Of a DNA stretch of 64,000 bases, positions 54,192-64,000 are shown in pieces. This DNA comes from Whitmania pigra (Eukaryota > Annelida > Clitellata > Hirudinida > Haemopidae), in the NCBI GenBank assembly GCA_021613335.1, contig JAJTWR010000251.1, positions 721,001 through 785,000 on the forward strand, written 5' to 3'. The translations under genes and the position numbers were made by a program. Position 1 is the first letter of the stretch. Each line of letters begins with the position of its first letter. Under the pieces are notes generated by a model that saw nothing but the letters and a program-made list of their open reading frames with translations, was not told the origin of the DNA and did no database searches.

Positions 54192-57100
54192 ATGAACGCG
54201 GGCGAGATTATGAAGCTTCGAGATGCTAATTCTTGGAGCCTGTTGGCGGCAGTTAGTTGCGATAAGAAAAGTAATGTAATGTTATTTGATAAGGTAATGT
54301 TAGTTGATGTTCTTCAAAAGTTCCCCTCGCATTGATTTCTTTCAGACCCGCTGAACAAGTTCGTGAGTGTGGAATGCGAAATCGAGCTGTACGAGATTTC
54401 TCCTGAAGTTGTCCACTTGATGAACAGAAGAGAAAAGTTGTTGGATACATTGCAAACATTAAATTGGTCTGATCATCATGAGCTTGTAAGAAATTCTTAC
54501 GTTTTTTAATAGTTACATCTTCTTAGCTAATAAAACAACGTGTAAAATCAAATGAGCTTCTGGCTGATATTTAGAAATGTGGCTGAAAACATAGCATCAA
54601 CATGCATGACTTTACTAGAAAGATCTATTTCCCACAATTTTTCATCCACAGATACAATTAAGAGATGACAACAAGCTGCTGAGGGCTAAATTGGAATTTC
54701 TTACTGGTAACTTCAAAGCATCTCTTAATCTTAGTAGGTCATTTTCAGACATGCCAAGGCAGGGGACCACATTCAGATTTAAAACCCTCCTAGCTGAAAT
54801 GCAATTCATACAAGGTTTCATTCTACTATTTGTTTTAGGATAGGATTTCGTTTGCTTAGCTGTATTCATAAGTTTATGAATGTTATAGTAAATTAGCCGC
54901 ATAAATAGGTCACACACCACAATTGTTATCGTTGCACTTTTATTTTTTGACTATTAGCACAATTGCTTTCTTGCCTTGTCTGCCAATGAGTTTTGAATCT
55001 AAATATTTGGCAATCTTTGTTTTCATTTATTCCCAGCCATTTGTTTAGACAAGACCACAGTCTCCCGAGTGGAATACGTTTCACATGTTTTCAAATCCAT
55101 CCTTCATAACCGCTGTGTCAGGGGATGTCTGTTAATGTTTACTCAAATTGCAAACTTCCCTTCTGATAAAGAATTCCAAATACCACAATTTGGAAAAGCT
55201 GCACTTAAATACCTGAAACTGAAAAGTGAAAGTTATAAGGATGGTGCTGGTAAAGCCATCAAAAGTGTTGAATTTGGGGTCAGCCAGGTAATATTTTTAA
55301 ATATTTTCTCAAGTATAAATCAATTTGTCATTAAGTCAACAAAGACCTGAGGTTTTTGAGAATACTGAGAATAAGTCATCTTTTGATGTTTTTGTGGATG
55401 TAGTCACAGCTGTTATTATAAATTTGAATTTTTTACTATTACTCATTTATATTATACATTACTACACATTTATAATTTTAATAATTAGTGTCTAATAATT
55501 ATTAGATATATTTGTTATAGAAATTGGAACGTTGTTTTTGAGGAACATGCATCTTGGCAAAGTTCCAAACTTCTGATTGTATGTTTTTGTTTTTCATCTT
55601 TTGCAAATTTCAAACAGAGATACTTAAGTGGATTGATGGAACTTCGAGACAAGCATCAATGGAACTTGCTCTCGGACGTCTGCTCTTACCCAGATGGTTG
55701 GAAAAACATCAGTGACATCTTTGATTTTCCATGTTCTTTTCTCTTGTTTCATTTATTTACTTTCCAGATCCTCTGAAAGAATTCATTCTCTTGGAGTGTA
55801 CAGTTGAAAGATGCTGCTCTCTTGTTGAAGTTGAAGAAATGAAGAAATTGCTAGAAAAGCTGCTGACTCTGAGAGGTTCAGAGGAGCTTGTAAGTAGCTT
55901 TTGACACAATTTCTCATCAAGTATGTGTTTATTGGAGATAGATTGAATAGTAGGAGGTTTTAGGTTTAGCCATGAATAACAGCTTGCTTGTTGCAAATTA
56001 TTTTCTTCCTTGCTAAATGTATTCATCTTTGAAATTACCATCTTCAGTTGTGGCTAGTTTGTACAAATCATCATCTGAATTCCTATTTTTTCATTCATTC
56101 TTGTTTCAAATCTTAAAGACCAGAATGGGTGAAGATCATGCCCTTCTGATAGCAAAATTGGAATTTTTCACTGGAAACTTCAAGAATGCCTGGGACATTT
56201 ACAAAGGGATCAAGTTGGAGCCAAGGCCAAATGATTCGATCAGAATCAAGACTCTACGTGCAGAGGTTCCATTCATTCAAGGTTCTTTTTATCTTGTAAC
56301 AGTGTTTGTTCTTTAAGTAATATTTTGCTTTGGAATTTATTTAATTTATGTTATTCTATTTTAAAATCTTGTTTATTATTATCATCTTTTTTTATATTTT
56401 GTTTTGATTATCTCTAAATGTTTTTGATTTTTTTTATTCTCAGCCACTTGCCTTGAGAAAACCTTGCTGGCCAGGTATGAACCACAATCAGGAGGTTCAA
56501 AGTTCATCAGATTGTTAATGAGGGAATACTACAAGAAAGGATGTATTGAGATGTTCACTCAGATAGCAAATTGGTCTTCAGATGAAGTCTTTCGAGTACC
56601 ACAGTTTGCCAGAAGTGCCTCCAAGTACATAAACTATGAAAGGTTAGTCTGGGCACCACTGGTAATGTTTATCAGATGTTTTCCTCTTCCCTGTTTCCTT
56701 TATTCAGTTGTGCCTGGCAAGAGCCACGAAGTTTTGATGCAGTAAGAGATTTGTTTTTAAAATTGTTGGGTCATTTTTGGTAAATTCTTAAAGCTAAATC
56801 TTTAATTCATAACAAGCCAAGCAAGGAGTTTCAGGTCAGTGATATTGAAGAGCTCGTGGACCGAGCTAAAAGTCTGGCCAGAAGAGGACTGGTATGTTTG
56901 ATGTCTCTTGCTGGCATCAGTTGCGTTTTTTATTTTTTTTCGACCATTCTGCAGGTTCTTAATAGGCTGAATTTCTGGGTCTCCGACAGCTTTATGGTCG
57001 GATCGAAGTGTTTGTGGGAAAGCGTAGTTCAACAATGCGGAGGAAGAATTTCAAAGCATTCAAATGTTCAAGTGGTTATTTCTAGATCTGGAGCTGCTTC

Positions 57101-57249
57101 GTTCCCTGAGGTGACGTAAAACCCACATGTACAAATGCAGTTTTATTTACTTCATTGACTAGGATGATTCTGTATTTCAGGGAACTTGCGCATTGCAGGA
57201 AGAAGAATTTTATCATATTGTCAGGGCATTGCTGCTTGAATACTGTTGA
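54192..57249 (+). CDS. TTC7-N-terminus-like helical protein with duplicated module
   Basis: Twelve exons, all in phase: 54192-54270, 54346-54485, 54652-54814, 55037-55287, 55618-55696, 55768-55889, 56119-56281, 56444-56642, 56708-56741, 56817-56891, 56955-57110, 57181-57249; 509 residues. Exons 1-4 (79, 140, 163, 251 nt) and 5-8 (79, 122, 163, 199 nt) code two homologous units. Paired motifs: MKLRDANSW and MELRDKHQW; AKLEFLTGNFKASL and AKLEFFTGNFKNAW; MFTQIANFPSD and MFTQIANWSSD. AKLEF-TGNFK-ALN and the following CLDK/CLEK resemble the N-terminus of TTC7 (AKLNYVEGDYKEALNIY, CLEK), but the TTC7 TPR C-terminus is absent. No signal peptide, membrane segment or catalytic motif. Alternatively units 1 and 2 are separate genes, unit 1 ending unspliced near 55350. 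Function unknown; the family link is tentative. Confidence 0.7.
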
Positions 57250-57989
57250 AGACAGCTTTAGTTTCTGAGATGTTGTTGAAACAGTTTATTTGCAATTAAG
57301 CTTTTCCTCATCATATTTCTAGATTTTTTAAAATTTCGGCGTTATCTCAGAACACTATTAACTTATCTAATATCAAGGAAAATCTTGGTGCTTGTTTGCT
57401 TTGAGGGAAGGCTTTACTTAACTCCTGTTAACTTCATAGGGATGAATACTTAATAATTAGGAAATTGTTAGTCCTTGTTTGACATAATTGTCTTTGCTCT
57501 GGCAAATAATAAAATTAGATTATTATAGACTATAAACTAAATTATTGGTACAATGTTCAAATCACTGGATGGCTTGGGAAGTGATGGGCAAATACCAATT
57601 TTCTGACAACTAATTTGGTCAATTCTGTGCAGATTTCCAGAGTCATGACTAATGAGATTGGGTTAAGTTTTGGGTAGGGCTAGGGAAGGGCTTTCAATGC
57701 TGCCAAACATGCCTCTATAATTCGAATGACTTAATTATATGGATTATAAAACAGCGTTACGATAATTCCGTAACGGGATTTTCTATAATTAGTGGCGGTA
57801 ATATACTTTTAAATTGCTAGTGTACTCGAAAAGAGTAGTGCTGCTTTTAAAATTCGTAAAATTTTAAAATAAATGCGTTTTAACATTTTATTACTGTATT
57901 ACTGATGAACTTTGGATGGTCATTTTAGTGCACTTCTGCTTTTGATTTTATTTGAATGAATAAATTTATTTGTTTAACGTGCTTTGGCG
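57250..57989. other. Intergenic spacer between the paralogues
   Basis: 740 bp, AT-rich, with no recognised exon. Contains the promoter region of the second paralogue. Confidence 0.5.
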
Positions 57990-59611
57990 ATGGCTGAATT
58001 ATACACATACTATGATGCTTTGAGAGCGGGGAACAGCTGGGATAATGTGGAGGAACGTGCCAATAGTTATCCAGGTAAGGTGTCTGCTCACTAAATATTG
58101 CTCTAACTTGAGAAATAATAAAAATACAAGTTCCATTTACCAAATTTGATGGTTTTTACTTTTTTTTTTAATTTCAAAAGATGTACAAAGAAAATTCGTA
58201 ATGTCAGTGTCCAAGATTGAGAAAGCATTTCTGGAAGGGTTGAAGGATTCAGTAGATGAAGCTTTTGAAGAACTTAACACTATCCAGGCATCTGATATTC
58301 CGGTCGAGTTCATTGCCTTGTGCACTTTCACGAGCATTCAATTTCAATGTTACAAATATTTTGATATTGGCAATCTTAAAATTTTCAGTCTGATTGGGCA
58401 TTTGTGAAGCAGACAGCTTACATTAGAGGATGCTTTTTAATTGGAAGAATTGAAGAATTGAAACTGGCCTTGCAGTCTCTCTCCACAAAGTCTCCGGACA
58501 GTACTGCTGACCCAAGATATCTCCTTCTGCAAGCAGATGCTGCGCTTATAGAGTGTTAGGAATTATTTATTTATTAATTTAAATTTATTTATTTTAGTCA
58601 CAACTGCTGAAACAATTATTTGATTGGTTGATGTGTAGCTAAGGTTTAACTAAATGTTTCCTGCAGTTATCCTCATTGACCAGCATTTCACCCTTGAAAA
58701 GATTGGTACGAGGAACAGGAGGTTTATTCACGAGTTGTTGGTAAGAAAATACGACGATGCCATGCAAAACTTTGGTCAACATCAGCTGAAGTATGGAACT
58801 AAAAGCAAAGTGTTTCTACTGGCACAGCCCTTTAGAGAGCTAGATGACATTATAAGGTTTGTGCCTATTTAAATGGTTTTAGTAAAATTAATTAATTAAT
58901 TAACCAACTTGACTTTACAGGAATCCTCCCCATGAACAAATGGATTTTGTAACTGAGGTTTTTATTACCACATATTCATTCATTATCAAAATTAGTTTTT
59001 AAAAGTAACACTAATGATGATAATAATAATAATAATAATAACTTTAATAAGTAAATAATTAATTGTGTTTAAATCATGTCTCAGACATTGGACGATTTAA
59101 CAGTTGAAAACTATGAGGCACTGCTCAAGCACCTAATTAGCTGCAATATCCCGACAATGGTAAGAAATAATCGGCATGGATTAATTGATTTATGGAGGTC
59201 TTAAAAGTTACCAATATTCCAGCCCTTCAAAGGAACAAATTTTGTCACATCAGGTAAGAGGTTAGAAAAGCCTTTTCAACAAGGTTTTGGTACCCAAGAA
59301 CAATGGATATCCCTGATCAAATCTTTTGGGGGATCATTGGCCGACCATCACGATCCCTCAGGCATCCCGATTTGCGAATCGAGTAAACTGAACGGTCGAC
59401 CCGCCCTGTCTTTCGCATACGAGGTTGATTTCAATTATTGTGTTTACATTATTTTTTTTTTATTAAATTTGAATTCTTCGAACCTTATCTTGTTTTTTTC
59501 ATCCAGAGACTCCGATTGAGCGATGCAGCTTTCTGTAAATTGTGCCTCATGTTCTTGGAGTTTATGACTTCCAAACCAGTCACCTTCGATTTTCAGAGTA
59601 CGAGCAGTTGA
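57990..59611 (+). CDS. Paralogue of the preceding gene, single module
   Basis: Eight exons: 57990-58074, 58181-58302, 58389-58554, 58667-58856, 58921-58957, 59085-59159, 59223-59423, 59507-59611; 326 residues. Exon lengths (85, 122, 166, 190, 37, 75, 201, 105) and phases track the second half of the previous gene (79, 122, 163, 199, 34, 75, 156, 69). Protein matches are weak but placed identically: AGNSWDNVEE with MELRDKHQWN, YIRGCFLIGRIEELKLAL with FFTGNFKNAW, QWISLIKSFGG with LWESVVQQCGG, DAAFCKLCLMFLEF with EEEFYHIVRALLLEY. So it is an old tandem paralogue, with one module only. The donor of exon 2 (GTCGAG) is weak and chosen by phase and by the equal exon length. AATAAA near 59672. Function unknown. 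Confidence 0.7.
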
Positions 59612-60316
59612 TCACATCACGAAGCCTCCTTTGTTTTGTTTTTTTTTTTACATCAGTTTCTATTTTTGAATACAATAAATTGTTTATTTCCGCTATTTCG
59701 AGAAATAAAATCGGATGAGTTAATGCGTCCGTTTATCCGCGTTTGGACATAAAATCACATCTGTTCAATTTGAGTTGATTGACTTTGATTTAAAACTTGA
59801 TTTTCAGTTTATTTTATAAAATTCAAAAATGTCTTTGAAGACACATGTTATGGTTTCTTTCTTTGCTTAACATTACAATTGATAAGTATATCGTCTCCCG
59901 GGATTATTCAGCTGCGTGAATTTTAAATTACGAGCAGATGACATCTTACTGAAACCAAGACATCAACAAATTGTCATTGGACATGACATTCCAGGACTCG
60001 GGGACTGAAAAGGAGGTAGAGCATTAACAATTAATAACAAGAAATGTTTTATTCCAAAAGACAGGTTGAAATGCCAAGCATCACGGTTTTACAAAAAGAT
60101 TGAAAAGCATTTGGCAAACAAGGTACAGGATGACGAAAGCTCATCGAGACATGATTCACAAAAAAATGAAGTTGGTCACAAAAACGCAACAAAAAATGCC
60201 TGAGGCAGTCAAATGATAGTGATTTGTTGACGATTTTTTCTTTGCAGGAAGGGGCATCCACGATGATATGTACTCACCATGGTGATGATGTCATCATGGT
60301 ATAGACTCGCAATGCT
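59612..60316. other. Convergent 3' flanks
   Basis: Between the second paralogue (+) and the LDLRAP1-like gene (-). A 70-codon minus-strand frame at 60049-60261 is unsupported. Nothing else seen. Confidence 0.55.
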
Positions 60317-63314
60317 CTAGAGTGAAATGAGGTTCTCCTCCCAAGATGGCCGTAGGGGACTCCTTAGGATAACATCCGAGGGCCTGAAAATAAGGGGAGG
60401 AATTTTGATTCAGGAGCATGGAATCACTCACTTCTAGAACCAAAACTACTTAAAACTTGGCATCTATAAATGGATAATAGTTTCTGAACAATTAATTGAT
60501 ATATAAAATAACTTAATAAGAAAATAATCACAACATGATTATTATTATTGTCACCATCAAGCATCACAAAATAGAGATGTTTTTCTATTGCTTGAATGAA
60601 ACCATTCCATTATTATGATCATCAATAATTATCACAACATCTCCTACCAGTTGAGGGTCCGATCTTCATTGTTGAGATCTGTGACCTGTGAGAATTGAAA
60701 ATTCAACATAATTATTTATTTAAAAATTTATTTATTTACAAAAAGCCAAGATTGTTAGATTACAAACAATCAAATAATAATAATAATAATAATAATGATG
60801 ATAACAATAATAATAATAACAACAAGAACAACAATAACGATAATAGCGTGACATCTTTTGCCCTTTGAAATAAATTCATCCGCCACCAATCACAACAACA
60901 GAGGATCTGAACCATGGGAATGACAAAAATAACTGCCAATCCTGCGACACCACCTTGACCGAATGGTGGGGAGGAAGGTCTTCAGGAAAGAAATCTTCCA
61001 AGGTCGTCTTGTAGCATCGTTCATCGGCAACAGCAGCAGCTACGATTGGTCGACCTTTGAACCCGACATCAGAGACATCTTGTGAATCCAGTGGGGATAG
61101 ATCTTCCAAGAGTCTGACCATTCTGCTCCCTTCCTTATTTATCAGGCAATAATGAAATTTAAATTTAACAAATTTTCTAAAATAATAATAAATAACAAAC
61201 TTATAGTAATAATATATTTAGAACCAGACTTAATTTCTTGAATTTGTTGAATATCATGTAACTGTGTGTCTCAAGGATGAGATTAATCCTATGATCACAT
61301 CTGGAAAAAAAATCACGTGAAAATGCAAAGATTGGAAATTATTTTTAGAGCTCCCGAAAAGGCAACTTTTCGTGACAAAGGAGCCTGAGGCGGAAGGATG
61401 CCGAGATGATGAAAGGAGTGGCCGCCCCATAAAAAAATCTGTGCCTAAGGAACTGGGTCAGACCGACTGCCCCAGAAGTTCTCCAATCGATGGATTGATT
61501 TTTTTAACGGGCTCATGGCCAAACTCGGCGTCATCAGATTTGGTCCTTCAGAAATAGCCGGACAACCATGGAGACTTGAATTAAGTATGTCATAATTAAA
61601 TGTATATACATAACATTATATTATTTTATGATTTGAGCAAAATGGCATAGCTGAACCTACTGATATATCAATAAATTTATGTATATATCATAACAAGAAA
61701 TTATCTAAAGATTTAAAAAGATAATAATTCAGAAAGAATGAATGAAACGAGGAGGAGGACGCATTGCTGTTGCTGAATCTCATGCGTGTGCATTTGCATG
61801 TGAAGGAAGAAGACTACCACGTAGGTAGGTTAACTGAACTTGTGTGGGCGTGTGCACAAACCATATCGATTTGCCATCACTCTGCTTTCCAATTCCGGTC
61901 GGTCGGAATGGTTCAGTCCAGTTGCTCTTTCTCCACGTCATCACTTATGACGTCATCAGCATCATCATCCCATCACCATCTTACTGTTACTATTACCAGC
62001 ACCATCCTCACTTTCTTACTATGGCTATCACCAGCATCATCATCATCATCAGAATCACCATTTCACTAACCGGTTGCCTCATCATCTTCGTTCTCTCCTC
62101 TTCCACCTCGCAAAACTCCTTCGCCATCCTGAAGGACTCTGCCACTGCCAGAGTGACTCCTTGAGCCTGAAGAAGAAGAGAAGCATCGCCAACCATCACA
62201 ACAAATTTGTTGACGCCAATTGCGCCATGACATTTCGACACTTCGATGACGTCAGGTTCTAAGTTTCTTCTCTGCAATGTCGGGGCAAAAAAGGGACTCA
62301 CCATTTTTCTCTTACGACAGAGGAAGGCTCGACATTCCATCGTTTCATTCTCCTTGTTTCTGGCTATGAAGGCAAACACTCTTCCGTGCTCTCTGTCTGC
62401 CGTGCAGAAGCAGATCCTGGAGAAGAAAGTTATTGATGATAATGGCAAGAAGCAGCTCATTGGTTATCTGTCAAGCCCAGTGGCTCCACAAGTATCAAGA
62501 TCATGGTCAGAGGTATGAACTGTTCGGAGGCATTCATGAAAGATACATTCAAAACACGTGCCATTCAAATCATGTGGTCCAGTGACCTCAAAAATCTTGT
62601 AATAGCTACTGTAGTGACCTATAAATATCTAGGTCAGTAATGACTGATTGGTCCTCAGAATCCATGACTATTATTCCTCCAGGAGAGACTCTGAGGCTGA
62701 CCTTCCTCAGTTTCTTCTTGCTCGCCTTTGCCTGAACAAAGTTCAAAATCGGTGGCATACTCACAATATAAACAATGAGAAACTGTCAGTCAAACTCTGA
62801 CACCAAAAAATAATTAAGCAACTCAGTTGGTAAAGTCAGATGACGATAACTCACCATGATGACAATGGTGTTGATGGCTACTGCGGATATTTTGTCCCCA
62901 TAGCTGGTACCCTCTTCCTCCAGTTCCTCCACGAGGGTGCTGCCAAGGTACTTGAGAGAAAAAGTGACCCCGTCTTGAATCTTATCCCTGTGCTTGTGGT
63001 CACCCCATTCATCTGACATTTCTGAGGTGAGAGTTGTTATTAGATGATATTATTGAAGTTTGAATAAATCTTCTCTGTACAATTAAAAAATGTAATCAAC
63101 TAAATAAATAAGGAAAAAAAAAGATTATTCCATTTTAATCATTGGTAAAAATCAATCAATCTATCTATTATTAAGGAACATTAAGTAAGGTGAAGTACAT
63201 ATTGAAGTTGTCTTAAAAATCGAAACTGCCACAACCATCTGAAACGGCCTCACCGAAGCGTTTGGAAGTTGTTTTCCTTGGATTTTTAAAAACAACTTTC
63301 TTGAATATATTCAT
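60317..63314 (-). CDS. LDLRAP1: LDLRAP1/ARH-like PTB-domain adaptor
   Basis: Five N-terminal exons are firm: 63254-63314, 62855-63021, 62619-62731, 62302-62416, 62071-62166, coding 184 residues. They hold the whole PTB domain: GVTFSLKYLGSTLVEE, AKASKKKLRKVSLRVSPGGI, RICFCTADREHGRVFAFIAR, ECRAFLCRKRKM, GVTLAVAESFRMAKEF. Human ARH has FSLKYLGMTLVE, ISYCTADKMHDKVFAYIA and ECHAFLCTKRKM. The PTB domain binds FxNPxY tails of LDL-receptor family proteins and phosphoinositides. C-terminal exons 60954-61122, 60648-60685 and 60317-60383 join in phase and code an acidic tail with LLEDLSPLD, which resembles a clathrin box, ending NLISL. The linking exon, perhaps 61464-61545 (donor phase fits), is unresolved, so the tail's membership of this gene is likely but not proven. 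No AP2-binding helix like the human one was found. Confidence 0.82.
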
Positions 63315-64000
63315 GACAAAAATGTGTGGTTTTCGAAAACCTCAGATCAAAACATTTCGGGTTATTCAGCTGTTGAGAAGCCGCAAAGTAACGCCATGGA
63401 TCTTAAAAGTTAATCGAATTTGATGTTTACAAAAATCTCAAACAAAATAAAAATATTTATATTTACATTTATATACAAATTTAATAATTTATAATTAATT
63501 AAATATTGTTTAATTTTAAAATAAATAAATTTTTATAAATTAAAAATTAATAAAGTTCGAGGCCAAATCGAAATACGCCTTAAATGGTAAATTAATAAAA
63601 GTATTAAAGTAAAAATAAAAAATAAAAAAACTTAAAAAACAAAAAACTCACAAGGACAGATTATAAATCAATATTTTAATCTGAGGCAAGCAAAATCTTG
63701 ATTGATGCGGGGGCGGTCGATATCATTCGCTGATGTTTATGAACGATTCACAATTTCTGAGGCCTGCTCCCAACCTCAACAAAAGCAAAGCCACATTAAC
63801 ATATTCACGATCGCCTTAAGGAAGTGACCCAAAGGTGGCATGTTCGAAACTCGACTCGCCTATATTTTTGCAAAGGGACACTAAAGAAAGCTACTTGACC
63901 AGGGACGTCATTTCAGCGTTTTCCAAGGGGAGGGCAAATTCACCACAATCAGCATAAAATTTAACTTTAATTGTCTAACACAGAGAAGCACAAATAAATG
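63315..64000. other. Region upstream of the LDLRAP1-like gene
   Basis: Expected to hold the promoter and 5' UTR of the minus-strand gene. AT-rich at 63430-63640; no motif or coding region recognised. Confidence 0.5.

Noticed and set aside
55069..55350. Separate gene ending at 55350 with an unspliced tail
   Set aside because: Kept only as an alternative: a GTAATA donor at 55288 joins in phase to a homologous exon at 55618.

Overview
The window is animal nuclear DNA. Sixteen protein-coding genes are split by short GT-AG introns with in-phase joins, and the intergenic DNA is AT-rich and full of microsatellites. The gene set (M6 proteolipid, claudin-like protein, CEP41, TMEM231, LDLRAP1, DNAJC16) points to a bilaterian with cilia. 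Sequence divergence and repeat style suggest an invertebrate, perhaps a spiralian such as an annelid; I cannot name the species. Exon coordinates come from reading splice sites and homology by eye, with no transcript data. Family names rest on remembered family sequences, not on a search.

Layout. 1-1087 (+): 3' part of an Ig-like membrane protein. 1088-4118: non-coding, with simple repeats and two promoter-like motif clusters. 4119-6644 (+): M6/PLP proteolipid. 7651-9640 (+): claudin/PMP22-like four-pass protein. 10099-13503 (-): CEP41, head to head with 14114-16462 (+): GSTK1. 17007-18350 (-): CTR-type copper transporter. 21091-25570 (-): SLC16-like transporter, head to head with 26331-32680 (+): DNAJC16. 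34259-37214 (-): TP53I13/DUF3105-like secreted protein. 37215-40619: repeats. 40620-43457 and 43894-46070 (+): two tandem TMEM231 paralogues. 46922-51703 (-): adenosine kinase, head to head with 51984-53715 (+): RPS17. 54192-57249 and 57990-59611 (+): a tandem pair of paralogues from a family I do not securely recognise, the first with an internally duplicated four-exon module. 60317-63314 (-): LDLRAP1/ARH-like PTB adaptor.

Most genes are unrelated single-copy conserved genes and do not form a pathway. CEP41 and the two TMEM231 copies are all ciliary proteins. Two local tandem duplications stand out: TMEM231, where one copy is much more divergent, and the 54-60 kb family, whose exon lengths and phases match unit by unit. 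Mobile or repeat DNA includes an 81-bp palindromic MITE, two copies of a probable tRNA-derived SINE inside CEP41 introns, a 23-bp minisatellite in an adenosine kinase intron and several long tri- and tetranucleotide arrays.
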